Below, in pieces: positions 1-10,411 of a stretch of DNA of 64,000 nt; position 1 is the first letter of the stretch, and each line of letters begins with the position of its first letter. The notes beneath the pieces were generated by a model that was given only the letters and a program-made list of their open reading frames with translations, ran no database searches and was not told where the DNA came from. Position numbers and translations under genes: made by a program. Source of the stretch: JBMTVN01 sp046047235 (GTDB lineage Bacteria; Verrucomicrobiota; Verrucomicrobiia; Limisphaerales; JAHDYP01); the NCBI GenBank assembly GCA_046047235.1, contig JBJOII010000011.1, positions 1-64,000 on the forward strand, read 5' to 3'.

Positions 1-800
1 GACGGCCCCAGCCACAAGTCCCAGTTAAACCCTTCCGGAACCGGCGGCCGCGCCCGGGGCACCTCCGCATACTGCGGCCACACCGGGCGGTTGCTCCAGT
101 TGTGCACCTCACGCAAACGCCCAATCACCCCACCACGTATGGCCTCCACAATCCTCCCATTGTCATCCCCACTCCCATACGCAAGCAAATGAGTCGCCAT
201 CCCCGTCTCCTCAACTACACGGTTCACCAACCGCCCCTCGTAAACCCGGTTCGCCAACGGCTTGTGCATCAACACATGCCGCCCCCTCCGCATCGACGCA
301 ATCGCTATGGTCGCATGTAAATGGTCCGGCGTCATGATCTTCACCGCATCCAGATCCTCCTCAGCCGACAGCAACTCCCGAAAATCCTCATACGCCCTGC
401 AACCCCGCCCCTGGCCGGCACCACGCTGACGACGGTAAAAAGCATCAACCGCCAGCCGCCCCACTTCGCGGCCTCCCGGACAACCATCATCCCCCTCACG
501 CCATGTCGCATTCCCCAAATACCCCCGAATCTTCTCCCGCACACTCCCCTTCCCCCACTCAATGTAATCACCGCTCTCCCGATTCGGATCACACACCGCC
601 ACAAGCTGAATTCGCGGATGCTCCAACAAGGCCCCCAACTCGTTAAACCCTTGCGTCCCCATCCCGATATGCGCCATGACCAGCTTCTCGCTCGGTGCCA
701 CATGCCCGGCACCACCCAAAACATGCCTCGGCACCAAACTGAACGCCCCCGCTACCGCAGCGCTACCTAGAAACCTCCGTCGATTGAGCTCGGCTGTCAT
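1..800 (-). CDS. Gfo/Idh/MocA family oxidoreductase, Tat-exported (3' end cut by window)
   Basis: About 266 residues are visible; the reading frame is still open at the window edge, so the C-terminus is missing. The start ATG at 800 gives MTAELNRRRFLGSAAVAG, a twin-arginine signal peptide. A Rossmann NAD(P)-binding segment follows (LVMAHIGMGTQGFNELGALL, then VAVCDPN), and then AVKIMTPDHLHATIAIASM and HKPLA, which keeps the lysine of the family EKP motif although Glu is replaced by His. The visible end, NWDLWLGP, is typical of the large secreted subgroup in Verrucomicrobiota and Planctomycetota. These enzymes are periplasmic NAD(P)-dependent oxidoreductases thought to act on sugars or cyclitols; the substrate cannot be read here. 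It is transcribed toward the window edge, with giant CotH protein 1 encoded upstream on the same strand. Confidence 0.9.
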   Translation of the reverse strand, partial: MTAELNRRRFLGSAAVAGAFSLVPRHVLGGAGHVAPSEKLVMAHIGMGTQGFNELGALLEHPRIQLVAVCDPNRESGDYIEWGKGSVREKIRGYLGNATWREGDDGCPGGREVGRLAVDAFYRRQRGAGQGRGCRAYEDFRELLSAEEDLDAVKIMTPDHLHATIAIASMRRGRHVLMHKPLANRVYEGRLVNRVVEETGMATHLLAYGSGDDNGRIVEAIRGGVIGRLREVHNWSNRPVWPQYAEVPRARPPVPEGFNWDLWLGP

Positions 801-930
801 AAGCCCACAATCAACCCCTCCCCCAGCCATCCATGCGAGCGAAATCCTCAGACAATCCCCCCAAAAAAACCAAACCGGGCCAACCCCAGCGGGCCAGCCC
901 GGCTCAATCTCCCACTACACCCGCAACCCT

Positions 931-3900
931 CTATGGCTGGATCGGCGTCACCACACGATAAAAACGCGGCTCCGCCCCCACCGGTCCAGGCACCACCACC
1001 TGAACCGCTTGATCCACGATCCCCGCCGGCACATCCACCAGCCGCTGCCACACAACACCATCCATCCCATCCCGCGCCTCAACGGTGTAACCCCGCCCGG
1101 CACGCGCCGTAAAAATAACCCGCAGGTTGCCATCTCCTCCGGTCTCCAACACCAAGCCCTCAATCGCCAACACACTCGCCGCATCAGTCGGAACCGTCCC
1201 CGCAGTATACTCCTCCGCATTGCTGAGCCCATCTCCGTCCGGATCAGCATCCGGCCCGCTTGTCGCCGGATCCAGCAACTCCTCCGCCGTAAAATACGCC
1301 GCCAGCCACGCATCATAACCAGAACCGCTCACGCTGATCATAACACTGTCAGCCACGCTCAGCTCCCCGTCGTCAGCCCGCAGCTCAAAGATATACACTC
1401 CCGGCTCACTAAACTGCACCACCGGACCCAACCGGTTCGGATCGTCCAAAACCGCCGGCACCGCACCCCCCGTCTGAACCCAACCGTAAGCCACATAGCC
1501 CGGAGCCACCGGCAAACCATCGTCCGCCACCGCACCCTCCAACTGCACCGGCACACCAAACTCAACCTGCTGATCCGGACCCGCGTCTACACTCGGCCCC
1601 ACGTTGTCCGGCAAAGCCTCAGCCACCAGCTCTAAGTCGAAACTGAGATCGCTGCTGGTCACGTTGGCCTGATGTACCTCCACAGCCACCACATTCGCCC
1701 CGCTCACAAGCAAGGCCGGATCCACCGCCGCCATGTGGAATGTCGTCTCCTCCGTTCCTCCCATGGCCGTCGTGGCCAGGGTCGTCTCATCCACCACACT
1801 CACCGGCATGTTGCTGCGAAACACCTCCACCCCGTTCACATATACCACCGCCCCGTCATCACGCAGCACCCCAAGATCCATGGATTGCACCTGATTCGCC
1901 GCCTCCAGGTCAAAGGTGTGACGGAACCATGTGGTGATATATTTGCTCCCCGAATTCGGACCAAAACCCACCACGGTCGTCTCATCTCCATCGCCATATC
2001 CCAACTGCGCAGCACCGGAAGCCCAAGCCGCATCGTCATAACGACGCGAAGTCCAGTCCGGACTCGGCAGCGCACCCTGATCCCAGTAACGCCATACCGA
2101 CCCCGCCGGAATGAACGTCGCGGGCCCCGCCTCACGCAAAACCGTCACCACTACATCATCCGAAGTCGTCAGCAGCCCGTCGGATGCCGTCAACCGCAGA
2201 ACATATGTCCCCGCACCAGGCAAATGCGCGAGCGTATTCGCGGCACCAGCATTCTCAAACCACACGACTCCGGCACCACCAACCTGAGTCCACCCCAGCG
2301 TCAGGTTCCCCGGAGCAGGCTCACCATCGTCACTCGCCTCGCCGCTCAATGAAACGGCCAACGGAAATACCACCGAGAGCAATTCCTGATCCGCACCCGC
2401 AAACACCAACGGACGCCGGTTGCCCGTGTTGTCCAGCCCGGGAGAAGACTCCCCGGGACTCGCTCTCCAGTTTAACGGCTCGTCACCATACAAAGCCGAC
2501 TGAATACGCTCCAACGACGGACCCTGACCGTCAGCCCCGGCCGGCCACGGCGGAAGATCGTCATACCGGACGGTATCGACCGCAATCATCGGCACAATGA
2601 CCACCCCGTTGGTCTCCACATCCGGATGGTCCGGCCGGCTTAACTCAAGCTTCTCACCGTTGTTCTGCAACAAACCGGCAAATGGACCATAAATCGCCAC
2701 CCCAGCCGGAACCCCATACTTGGACCGGAACACCACAGGATCCCCCTCCACCACCAATGCCAGCCCGTTAGCCGGAATGCTCGCTCCCTGCGGGAAGGCA
2801 AAATCCACCCCCTCCAACCGCCACGTGTTCGTGGGATAATCCACATCATACAACGGCACAACCGCCCCAGTGATGTTCTTCAATTCCACAAACTCAGTGT
2901 CCCCCAACGCCGGATGATACTGGATCTCGTTGATCACCACCGGCCCCACTCTTGGCCCGACATTCGCAGCACCCAACGAATTTGCTGCCTGGGCAGGATA
3001 TCGCACTGCCCCGCTGCTAATCGTATAACGCCCGAAACTCACGCCATTGGCGGCCGCACCAAAACTGAAGCCGTCGCTAAAGCCCGTCAGCTCGCCGCCC
3101 GCGCCTGCCGAATACAACCAAACCTCCTCTCCATGGGAACTCAGGTTGAAACTGTTGCCCAAACCGGGCGTCGGATTGAAATCCCCCTCGTTAAACACCA
3201 CATAACCCCCACGACCAATGAACGTCCCCGCCGGCACCCTGAACTTCCCCGGCACCGCCCGGTCATCAGTCAAATACCAGTAGCTGATGTCCACATCCAC
3301 ATCGTTCGGGTTGTAGAGCTCAATGCTGTCCACTTGCGGCAAATCAGTGTGCGTCAATACCTCAGTAATCCGCACCGGCAGAATGTTCACCGATGGATCA
3401 TCACGCCCCGGCGACCCCATCACCGCACTGCTCGCCCGCCAGTTCGTGGAGTTATTCGGATCCGGATTCACATTCGGATTTACCGGCACGAGTGAAAACC
3501 CGGCACCGTCCGCTGCAGGCGGCCACGGCAATGCATCACCATAAGCCACAGAATAAATCAGCCCACCCGCCGCATGCACCAGGGACACCACTTCACCCCC
3601 GTTGTTTAACCGCCCCGTGTAAACACCATCATAGGAAACCCCGGGATACCGCGAAGCAAAGGCCTCCGGGTTCGACACCAACACCACAAAATCACCGGAC
3701 GCCAACTCCGTCCCCACCGGAAATGCATACTCAACCCCGCTCGCAAATCCCACCCCGCTCAAATCCAATGTCTCCGAACCAACGTTCTTCAGCTCGATGA
3801 ACTCGAATTCGTCCGGATCCAACACGCTGCCCCCCGCCGCAGGATGATACATCAACTCCGTCACATACAGGTCCGTCCACGTCTGAATCACCACGAACGA

Positions 3901-6900
3901 CGCCTCGTTCAATGCACTCCACTCATTTCCGTTCAACGCCCGCGCCTTGATCGTCGTGCTGCGGTTCAACCGGACCCCCCCACGATAACCCTGCGCAGTC
4001 GAAGAGATCGCCCCCCCACGCAACCGCGGATCACTCCCGTCCACCGTGTAATAAATCGTCCCCGCCGTGCCATCCATCGTGAGCATATAGCCGGACTCAA
4101 TGTTGCCTCCATGCTGCGAAAACACCGGTGCCGCCAACGCGGGATAAAGCCCGTCCGCCCTCAACTGGTTCAACACCACCGTGCTCCGCTGAGGAATATA
4201 ACTGTTCGCCACACTGTTCACGGTGCTGAGCCAGTTGTCCCGGTTCAACGCCGGCTCACGCTTGGAATCCCCCCAACGCGCTGACTCCGCAACCACCGCC
4301 GGATCCAACTCACCCGTCCTCGCCAGAAACCGCGCCTGGACCGCCTCCGATGTCAGCACACCGCCGTTAAAAAAATGCCGGTGCACATGATCCGCCACCC
4401 GCAACCTGAACTCCGCATTTTTCTGCATACCCTGCCATATCCACTGCGGATTACTGTAGATCACCGAGCTGTCACCCGCCGACCACGGCCCCGTCCGATC
4501 CTGGTTCACGTCCAGTAAGGTGTGCTCCGCGTCATGCACAAAAAACCTGAACCCGCCATATTGATCCGTCCGGTTGCGAATCCCATACCAGTTGTTCGGA
4601 CGATTGTTCCCCAGAAAGTTCGAAATCGGTGCATCAAGGTTCCCCCCGTAAAGAATGATCAACATGTAGTCGATCATGTTGTCCACATCCACCAGGTTCG
4701 CATACGAAGGATTCCTAGTACCATCCGGATTGTTCCCCTGCACAAATTCATAGGCCGCGTCGGTCGCCAACCCCGCCTTAGTCAAATTATACAGCTGGGT
4801 CCACGCTGTCATGTTCCCGTCGGTCGCGTTGATGGTATACGGACCCGCCTCCACCTTGATGACATCGTAGTCCTCCTTCATACCCCCGTAATACGTCGCA
4901 CCATACGAGGCCTCAGGCCGCTCACATGTGTTGTAAATCCCCCAATACTGACCGTTGATATACAAGTGGTAAAACTCCCCGCGCTCCCCCTGATGCCCCA
5001 TCGCCAACTGCAAATCCCGGTTGATCTGGTCCCGCACAAAAATCCCGCGACTGTCCCCCTGAAAACTCCACGAGTAGTTCTGGAATGTCCGCAAATCAAC
5101 GTTGTCAAAGGTGTCCGTCCCCTCATCACCAAACAACGGATACCGCAACTTCGGTGAACCATACTCACTGCGGAAAAATAACCGCAGCGCGTGCTTCGGA
5201 TTGTCCGTGCTCCGGCTAAACCCACCCCGGATCCGAATCCCCGCGTTGATCTGAAAACCATCACTCCCGTCCGGATTCACCAACTCAACACTGCAAGGCC
5301 TCTCCCACAACGCTCCGTCCTGCCCCGGATTCGCATAAATCCCCGTCGATGGATCAAACAAATCGTCCAGCTTCATCACGATCGAAAACGTTGGAAGATT
5401 CGTCAGCGCCGACTTGATCTGCCCCGACCACCGCGGATCATCCACAATGTTCGGATCCATCCCGTAATTCACAATGTTCGCACCCCAGCTCGATGGCCAA
5501 CCCGCTGGCGCTGATCCGTCCGGCGACTGCCGAATCACGTCCTCCAGAAAAATATAAGTCTGCGTGTCCACATCCGAAGGCTCATACCCCTCCAAATAGG
5601 CCACCGCCCGCAAAGTCGTGGTCGTGCTCACGGTCAACGGCCCCCCGTAAACCGAACCGTTGGTCGGCAAGGGCTCCGTCCCATCCAAGGTGTAGTAAAT
5701 CGTCGCCCCCGCCGTATCAGTCGTCACCTCCACATCAAAAGGCTGCTCAAAGAAACCCCGATCCACCGTAAACCTCGTGTCCGCCACAAACGCCGCAAAA
5801 CCCGATTCGTTCACCCCACCAGGTGTCGGTGTCGCAAAATACCGCATCCCCGTCCCGCTCGAGTCATACTCCACCAGCTCAGCCTCCAGCAAAAAGTCCG
5901 GATCACTCACCCCATGGTTCAAGCCCTGCAATGCCAATACATCCCCCGAACCCGCCAGTAACGACACGTAGTCGCTCAAATTGATGCTCTCCACCTGCAC
6001 CGCCTCACCGGTAGACCTGTCCATGGTAGCCCGGGAATCCCAGACAGGCGCCCCTGGAGCGTTGCGCCCCGCAACCTCCTGCCCGTTCAAATACGCCACA
6101 AAACCATCATCATACCGCACCCGCAATACCATCGCCTTCGGCGTCACTTCAGTCGGCGCCACCTGCACACGACAGTAGATCGATCCATTCTGCCCCCTGA
6201 GTACCTCATCCACATCAGTCGAAGTATACGGCCCATAACCCAGCCCCGTCCCGCTCACCACATCCGACCTCACAACCAGCCCGCCGTTCACCGTGTCCCC
6301 CACCAAATCAAAGTCCGGCTCCGACCACGCATCAAAACTCCCCGGCGCAGCAAAAAACTCTACACAAGAACCACCCCCACGCTCGTAATACACCAGCCGT
6401 AACTCGTAATCCCCCGCCGCAGGCACGTTAAACACGCCCAAGCTATCCGCCGGCCCCCTCGGCGCCGGATACTCCAAAACAAATCCCACCCCGCTCACCC
6501 TGTTCGTCAGCAATAAACCAAATCCATCATCACTGTTCACCCCAAAGGTCCAAAGTCCCGCACTCGGAATCGTCAACACCCCCGTCGCCTCCACCACAAA
6601 ATCTTCGTAGTCCGCCCCCACGGTGTGCCCCGGGAATGTCAGGTTGTTCCCGTAATGCCCGTCCTGCGCACTGCCAAAATAATTGATCACCCCCGCGTTC
6701 TCAGCCACCACCCACTGCTGCAATGCCGTGTTCGCAATCACCTGCTCCGCAGTTGCCAAATCACCCACGGTCGTGGCCGCTTGAAAGTTCCTTACGGAAA
6801 ACCCCGGCACGGATGTCTCATAGCCCAGCCCAAACGCACCCGACAACCACCCCGCATCGTTGAAACCCGCCCCCGTCCAATCCCGTCCCAATACCCCATC

Positions 6901-7416
6901 CTCAGGAACCCAATACCTCACCGCCGACCCGCTCGCCACCAGCACATTGGTCGTCACCACCTGCGATTCCCCATAGGAATAATCACGCTCCTGCGGCGGA
7001 TACGACGGCGCAAAGTCATACGCCACGGTCACTCCATCCGGCCGTACCAAAGCCAAATACTCCCCAGCCGCATCCAGACTGAAATTGGTGTGCAGCCACG
7101 CCACGTCGTTGGTCCGGTCCTTCCCCGACGCAAACACTACCAGATACCCCTGCGCCGACACGTTGACCTCCGGAAATACCCACTTCGTCAACCAGGAAGG
7201 ATCGTCCGTCAGATACCAACCGGCCAAACTCGCACTCGCCCCGCCGGCATTGTGAAGCTCAATCCAGTCTGAGCTCTGACCATCCTCATCCACCAACGAA
7301 GACCCGTTGCTGGCCATAAACTCCGAAATGACAAACTGTGCCCGCAGCGTGGAACTCACACCCCCCAACAACCACAACGCCACCAACACTCTCCCTAAGA
7401 ATCGCAACTTTCGCAT
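931..7416 (-). CDS. Giant secreted CotH-kinase / lamin-tail-domain protein 1
   Basis: A 2161-residue modular secreted protein. It begins with a Sec signal (hydrophobic VLVALWLLGGVSS, cleavage near LRA-QF). Approximate order: lamin-tail domain (27-137); a jelly-roll module interrupted by a PA14-like stretch (165-535); chitobiase-type C-terminal module with YYTLDGTEP (544-624); CotH kinase-like domain (675-1015, with GQYWGIYNTCERPE and FFVHDAEHTLLD); second chitobiase-like module with YYTVDGSDPRL (1095-1175); three more lamin-tail domains (1182-1309, 1347-1440, 1490-1640); PKD-like (1668-1758); jelly roll (1772-1932); PKD-like (1938-2031); a calcium-type DPDGDGLSNAEEY segment (about 2055); and a short C-terminal β module ending RFYRVVTP. 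CotH domains are secreted protein kinases or cell-surface structural proteins in other bacteria. Here an extracellular or surface role is inferred. It is a paralogue of the protein at 13104-18227. Confidence 0.93.
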   Translation of the reverse strand: MRKLRFLGRVLVALWLLGGVSSTLRAQFVISEFMASNGSSLVDEDGQSSDWIELHNAGGASASLAGWYLTDDPSWLTKWVFPEVNVSAQGYLVVFASGKDRTNDVAWLHTNFSLDAAGEYLALVRPDGVTVAYDFAPSYPPQERDYSYGESQVVTTNVLVASGSAVRYWVPEDGVLGRDWTGAGFNDAGWLSGAFGLGYETSVPGFSVRNFQAATTVGDLATAEQVIANTALQQWVVAENAGVINYFGSAQDGHYGNNLTFPGHTVGADYEDFVVEATGVLTIPSAGLWTFGVNSDDGFGLLLTNRVSGVGFVLEYPAPRGPADSLGVFNVPAAGDYELRLVYYERGGGSCVEFFAAPGSFDAWSEPDFDLVGDTVNGGLVVRSDVVSGTGLGYGPYTSTDVDEVLRGQNGSIYCRVQVAPTEVTPKAMVLRVRYDDGFVAYLNGQEVAGRNAPGAPVWDSRATMDRSTGEAVQVESINLSDYVSLLAGSGDVLALQGLNHGVSDPDFLLEAELVEYDSSGTGMRYFATPTPGGVNESGFAAFVADTRFTVDRGFFEQPFDVEVTTDTAGATIYYTLDGTEPLPTNGSVYGGPLTVSTTTTLRAVAYLEGYEPSDVDTQTYIFLEDVIRQSPDGSAPAGWPSSWGANIVNYGMDPNIVDDPRWSGQIKSALTNLPTFSIVMKLDDLFDPSTGIYANPGQDGALWERPCSVELVNPDGSDGFQINAGIRIRGGFSRSTDNPKHALRLFFRSEYGSPKLRYPLFGDEGTDTFDNVDLRTFQNYSWSFQGDSRGIFVRDQINRDLQLAMGHQGERGEFYHLYINGQYWGIYNTCERPEASYGATYYGGMKEDYDVIKVEAGPYTINATDGNMTAWTQLYNLTKAGLATDAAYEFVQGNNPDGTRNPSYANLVDVDNMIDYMLIILYGGNLDAPISNFLGNNRPNNWYGIRNRTDQYGGFRFFVHDAEHTLLDVNQDRTGPWSAGDSSVIYSNPQWIWQGMQKNAEFRLRVADHVHRHFFNGGVLTSEAVQARFLARTGELDPAVVAESARWGDSKREPALNRDNWLSTVNSVANSYIPQRSTVVLNQLRADGLYPALAAPVFSQHGGNIESGYMLTMDGTAGTIYYTVDGSDPRLRGGAISSTAQGYRGGVRLNRSTTIKARALNGNEWSALNEASFVVIQTWTDLYVTELMYHPAAGGSVLDPDEFEFIELKNVGSETLDLSGVGFASGVEYAFPVGTELASGDFVVLVSNPEAFASRYPGVSYDGVYTGRLNNGGEVVSLVHAAGGLIYSVAYGDALPWPPAADGAGFSLVPVNPNVNPDPNNSTNWRASSAVMGSPGRDDPSVNILPVRITEVLTHTDLPQVDSIELYNPNDVDVDISYWYLTDDRAVPGKFRVPAGTFIGRGGYVVFNEGDFNPTPGLGNSFNLSSHGEEVWLYSAGAGGELTGFSDGFSFGAAANGVSFGRYTISSGAVRYPAQAANSLGAANVGPRVGPVVINEIQYHPALGDTEFVELKNITGAVVPLYDVDYPTNTWRLEGVDFAFPQGASIPANGLALVVEGDPVVFRSKYGVPAGVAIYGPFAGLLQNNGEKLELSRPDHPDVETNGVVIVPMIAVDTVRYDDLPPWPAGADGQGPSLERIQSALYGDEPLNWRASPGESSPGLDNTGNRRPLVFAGADQELLSVVFPLAVSLSGEASDDGEPAPGNLTLGWTQVGGAGVVWFENAGAANTLAHLPGAGTYVLRLTASDGLLTTSDDVVVTVLREAGPATFIPAGSVWRYWDQGALPSPDWTSRRYDDAAWASGAAQLGYGDGDETTVVGFGPNSGSKYITTWFRHTFDLEAANQVQSMDLGVLRDDGAVVYVNGVEVFRSNMPVSVVDETTLATTAMGGTEETTFHMAAVDPALLVSGANVVAVEVHQANVTSSDLSFDLELVAEALPDNVGPSVDAGPDQQVEFGVPVQLEGAVADDGLPVAPGYVAYGWVQTGGAVPAVLDDPNRLGPVVQFSEPGVYIFELRADDGELSVADSVMISVSGSGYDAWLAAYFTAEELLDPATSGPDADPDGDGLSNAEEYTAGTVPTDAASVLAIEGLVLETGGDGNLRVIFTARAGRGYTVEARDGMDGVVWQRLVDVPAGIVDQAVQVVVPGPVGAEPRFYRVVTPIQP

Positions 7417-7567
7417 AACGAGAATCCAGTCAAACTAGTCAGCTTTAACCCGATTGTCACACCTTTGCCGCCAGTTGTCCTGTCAGGTCTTTCTACCTCG
7501 ACAAACAAAGGGAATCTCCCCACCAAGCCCCATTGCGCCCCCAACACCCTTGGTTTACTTTGCGCCC

Positions 7568-8080
7568 GTGACTGTGGATCAAATCATCGGACTCACGCTG
7601 GCCCTGCTCCTGATGCTCGTCGGAGTGCTCGGCAGCCTGCTCCCCGCCCTCCCAAGTACGCCCATCGTCCTCGGAGCCGCCATCCTCCATCGCCTCGTGT
7701 TCGGAAACGAAAGCGCCAGCTTCCTCGTCCTCACCGCCATGACCGGTCTCACGCTGCTCGCCCTCGCACTCGACTACGTCGCAAGTGTCTATGGAGCCAA
7801 ACGCCTCGGCGCAACCTGGCGCGGGATGACGGGAGCCATAGTCGGCGCTCTGGTCGGCATGTTCTTCAGCCTGCCCGGCATCATCCTGGGCCCCTTCGTC
7901 GGCGCAGCCGCCTTCGAACTCCTCGGAGGTCGAAAACACGAAGAGGCTCTCCGCGCCGGCGCCGGCGCCGTCATCGGCGTCTTCGTCGGTGCCATCGGTA
8001 AAGCCGCCTGCTGCATCGCCATGATGACCATCTTCACTCTCAGCGTCGTGCAAGCATCCGCCCAGCTTCCCACTCCCTGA
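7568..8080 (+). CDS. DUF456 domain-containing membrane protein
   Basis: A 170-residue, almost wholly hydrophobic protein with about four to five membrane segments. The family is recognisable from GVLGSLLPALPSTPIVLGA near the start, the central glycine-rich helix GAIVGALVGMFFSLPGIILG and the polar connector GRKHEEALRAGAGAVIGV. No function is established for DUF456 proteins. I chose the GTG at 7568 because it starts directly before the first membrane segment (TVDQIIGLTLALLLMLVG). The ATG at 7454 in the same frame would add a proline-rich tail unlike the family. It lies 16 bases upstream of the rhomboid gene, so the two are probably co-transcribed, and it is divergent from giant CotH protein 1. 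Confidence 0.85.
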   Translation: MTVDQIIGLTLALLLMLVGVLGSLLPALPSTPIVLGAAILHRLVFGNESASFLVLTAMTGLTLLALALDYVASVYGAKRLGATWRGMTGAIVGALVGMFFSLPGIILGPFVGAAAFELLGGRKHEEALRAGAGAVIGVFVGAIGKAACCIAMMTIFTLSVVQASAQLPTP

Positions 8081-8096
8081 TACCCCAAGCGCACGC

Positions 8097-8666
8097 ATGC
8101 CCAAAGCCCGCAGCTCCACCTTTAAGAATGCCACCGAAACCGCGGGCTCCTTCGTCTCAACTCTCGTCCTGGTGCAACTCGCCAACACCCTCCTGCAGTT
8201 CTACCAGGCGAACATCAACCTGCTCGGCCTCGGAATCCGCCCCCTCAACCCCCAAGGTCTAGTCGGCATCGTCTTCAGCCCCCTACTCCACGGCAGCTGG
8301 CTGCACCTCCTCGCCAATGCCATACCCCTCCTCGTCCTGATCACTCTCCTCTTCTGGGACCGCCGCTATAAACCCCGCCTCACACTCACAACCATCTGGC
8401 TCGTCAGCGGCCTCGGAACGTGGCTCATCGGCCGACCCGAGAGTGTCCATGTCGGAGCCAGCTCCATCATCTACGGTCTGGTCGCCTACCTCCTCCTCGC
8501 AGGTGTCCTCATGCGCAGCTGGCGCGCCTTCTTCATCGCCCTCCTCGTCGGACTCGCCTTCAGCGGCATCTGGTACGGAGTCCTCCCCCAGGACGGCCCC
8601 ATCTCCTGGGAAGGTCACCTCTGCGGCGCCATCGCCGGCCTCATCGCCGCATGGCGCCAGCATTAA
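8097..8666 (+). CDS. Rhomboid-family intramembrane serine protease
   Basis: A 189-residue integral membrane protein. Rhomboid hallmarks are visible: HGSWLHLLANAIPLLVL (the H..HLLAN motif of helix 2), the catalytic serine motif VHVGASSIIYGL in helix 4 (GxS), and the catalytic histidine in WEGHLCGAIAGLIAAW in helix 6. Rhomboids cleave membrane-spanning segments of other proteins within the lipid bilayer; the substrate is unknown. About six transmembrane segments fit the minimal bacterial form. It follows the DUF456 gene closely on the same strand and ends 29 bases before the convergent HDOD gene. Ser follows the catalytic Ser, where Gly is common (GASS rather than GASG). Confidence 0.9.
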   Translation: MPKARSSTFKNATETAGSFVSTLVLVQLANTLLQFYQANINLLGLGIRPLNPQGLVGIVFSPLLHGSWLHLLANAIPLLVLITLLFWDRRYKPRLTLTTIWLVSGLGTWLIGRPESVHVGASSIIYGLVAYLLLAGVLMRSWRAFFIALLVGLAFSGIWYGVLPQDGPISWEGHLCGAIAGLIAAWRQH

Positions 8667-8695
8667 TCCCCTCCCCTCCCCACAGCCTGGCCCCG

Positions 8696-10240
8696 CTATG
8701 CGTCCTTCGCCAAAGCCAGCAACTTCGCCATCACCTGAAGCTGTTGCCTAACCTGAGGCGCCAACTCCTGAAGTTGACCCTCCTGCCCAACCCCCACTAA
8801 CACAGCACTCACCTCCCCCCCCCGCCCCACCGGCAAAATCATCAACGACGAACCTCCGCTGACCTGCGTCAACCACGCCGGAACAAAAGGCCTGATCCTC
8901 GCATCCCCAGGCCGCCCAAGTATAACCGCCTCCCCCCGCTCAATGCTCAGACTGAACACGGTTTTCTCCCCCAAACAAATCCTGCTCTTCACCGATAACT
9001 GCGGAAACAATACCCCAGCCCCCACAAAAGGCTGCAGTTCCCCATTACCCCCATGACGACGAAATACCCAGCAGTCGACCAAATCCAGCGCCTCCATCAC
9101 CCGCCCCGCCGCCAGGGAAAACACCTGCATACCCCTGACCGGCGAAACCCCCAACAGATCAGTCAGTCCCGCAATCGCCTCCATCAGGACTCTCCCGGGG
9201 TCAACCGCAACCACGCTCTCCACCGGATCGGAGACAACCTCCCGCTTCTCCGTTACCGACCCGCCCGGCCGGCTCCTCTGCTGCACCGGCCCCGGCGTCC
9301 CCCCCTTCGCAATCCCCCGAATCCGCGCCAACAACGGCACCTTCCCCACGGCAGCCCCCAAAGAGGATAACCGCCGGTCCACCTCCACAAACATCTCCTG
9401 TAAATCCCCCTTCCCCAAATCCACCATACCCCCGTAATCACAAGCCATCCCTCGCGTCATCCCCTCGAAACCCTCGGGAACCTCCAGCTCCCCCGCCACC
9501 CACTTGCTCACCCGCACTGAAAGATCCGTGGCCACTACTAAACCTGCCCGCGCATCCGGTAGCTTCTTCACCTCAGCCACACTCGGTAACTCTTCCAAGG
9601 TCCCCAATATCACCTCAGGCAACCGCATCCCCTCCAAAACCCGCCTCCCAATGTCCATCGGAGCCGCCCCAAATACCTCCATCCACGCTTGCCGCCCCTC
9701 GCCCTCAAACAGCCGCTTGCGTACTTCCCGGTATTCCTCAGGCAAAAATGTCGACAGCAACAAGTCACCATAATGACGCAGCGCAACACATACGAAAGCA
9801 TGACCCGATTCCACTAAACCCATGCGCTCCGAAACCACCTCCGCCAACTGACCACACAACACCGCCTTGACCGACACTTCCCGCGACTCCTGCATCTGCC
9901 CCACCTCCCCGGCATGACGCAACAATAACAACGAAACCGCCAGATTCCGGATCTTCATGAACCCCACGGTCTGGATCGCCTGCCCCACAGTCTCCACCTC
10001 CACCCCCTCAGGATTGTAGCCAATCGTGTTCGCTACCCGCAGAATCTCAGCCACCACCGCCACATCCCGCTCAATCAACTCCTCCAAATGCTGAACGGAA
10101 ATCGTGTCCGGCCGGGCCGTTATCTCCCGAATCAACTCCACCACCCTCGCCAAACAAACGGTCTGATTGTCCCTTAAACCCGCATCTATACGCGCCAGGG
10201 TCCGGTCCGCCAATGTTGTCTCGGTCTTCGTCTCAACCAT
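8696..10240 (-). CDS. HDOD-domain signalling protein with GAF-like C-terminus
   Basis: A 514-residue cytoplasmic protein. Residues of roughly 15-230 form an HDOD domain: LARVVELIREITARPDT, LIERDVAVVAEILRVANT and VGQAIQTVGFMKIRNLAV match the helices of this catalytically inert relative of HD phosphohydrolases. A linker rich in Pro, Gly and Arg follows (about 300-330), then a region of about 170 residues with an α/β pattern that resembles a GAF sensor (VDCWVFRRHGG, SLMILPVGRGGEVSAVLVGV). HDOD proteins commonly act in bacterial signal transduction, motility or stress control, often beside c-di-GMP or two-component proteins. The ligand and partners are unknown. It is monocistronic or loosely linked to the oxidoreductase gene upstream. 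Confidence 0.85.
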   Translation of the reverse strand: MVETKTETTLADRTLARIDAGLRDNQTVCLARVVELIREITARPDTISVQHLEELIERDVAVVAEILRVANTIGYNPEGVEVETVGQAIQTVGFMKIRNLAVSLLLLRHAGEVGQMQESREVSVKAVLCGQLAEVVSERMGLVESGHAFVCVALRHYGDLLLSTFLPEEYREVRKRLFEGEGRQAWMEVFGAAPMDIGRRVLEGMRLPEVILGTLEELPSVAEVKKLPDARAGLVVATDLSVRVSKWVAGELEVPEGFEGMTRGMACDYGGMVDLGKGDLQEMFVEVDRRLSSLGAAVGKVPLLARIRGIAKGGTPGPVQQRSRPGGSVTEKREVVSDPVESVVAVDPGRVLMEAIAGLTDLLGVSPVRGMQVFSLAAGRVMEALDLVDCWVFRRHGGNGELQPFVGAGVLFPQLSVKSRICLGEKTVFSLSIERGEAVILGRPGDARIRPFVPAWLTQVSGGSSLMILPVGRGGEVSAVLVGVGQEGQLQELAPQVRQQLQVMAKLLALAKDA

Positions 10241-10411
10241 CTCAAAACCCTGTTCACAACTACCTCAACACCCTCTCCGACGTCGTCATCCCGCCCACAA
10301 AAACGGGCGGACCACACAACTCATCGGCAATTCCCGCCCCCCCCTTTAACTACCCAACTCAAGCTGTCCTCACCCTGACTTCCGCCCATTCAACGCAGCC
10401 ACAATCGCGCG

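Noticed and set aside
7454..7567. N-terminal extension of the DUF456 protein from the ATG at 7454
   Set aside because: The extra 38 residues are Pro-rich, with no membrane or domain features, and a GTG at 7568 directly precedes the first membrane segment.
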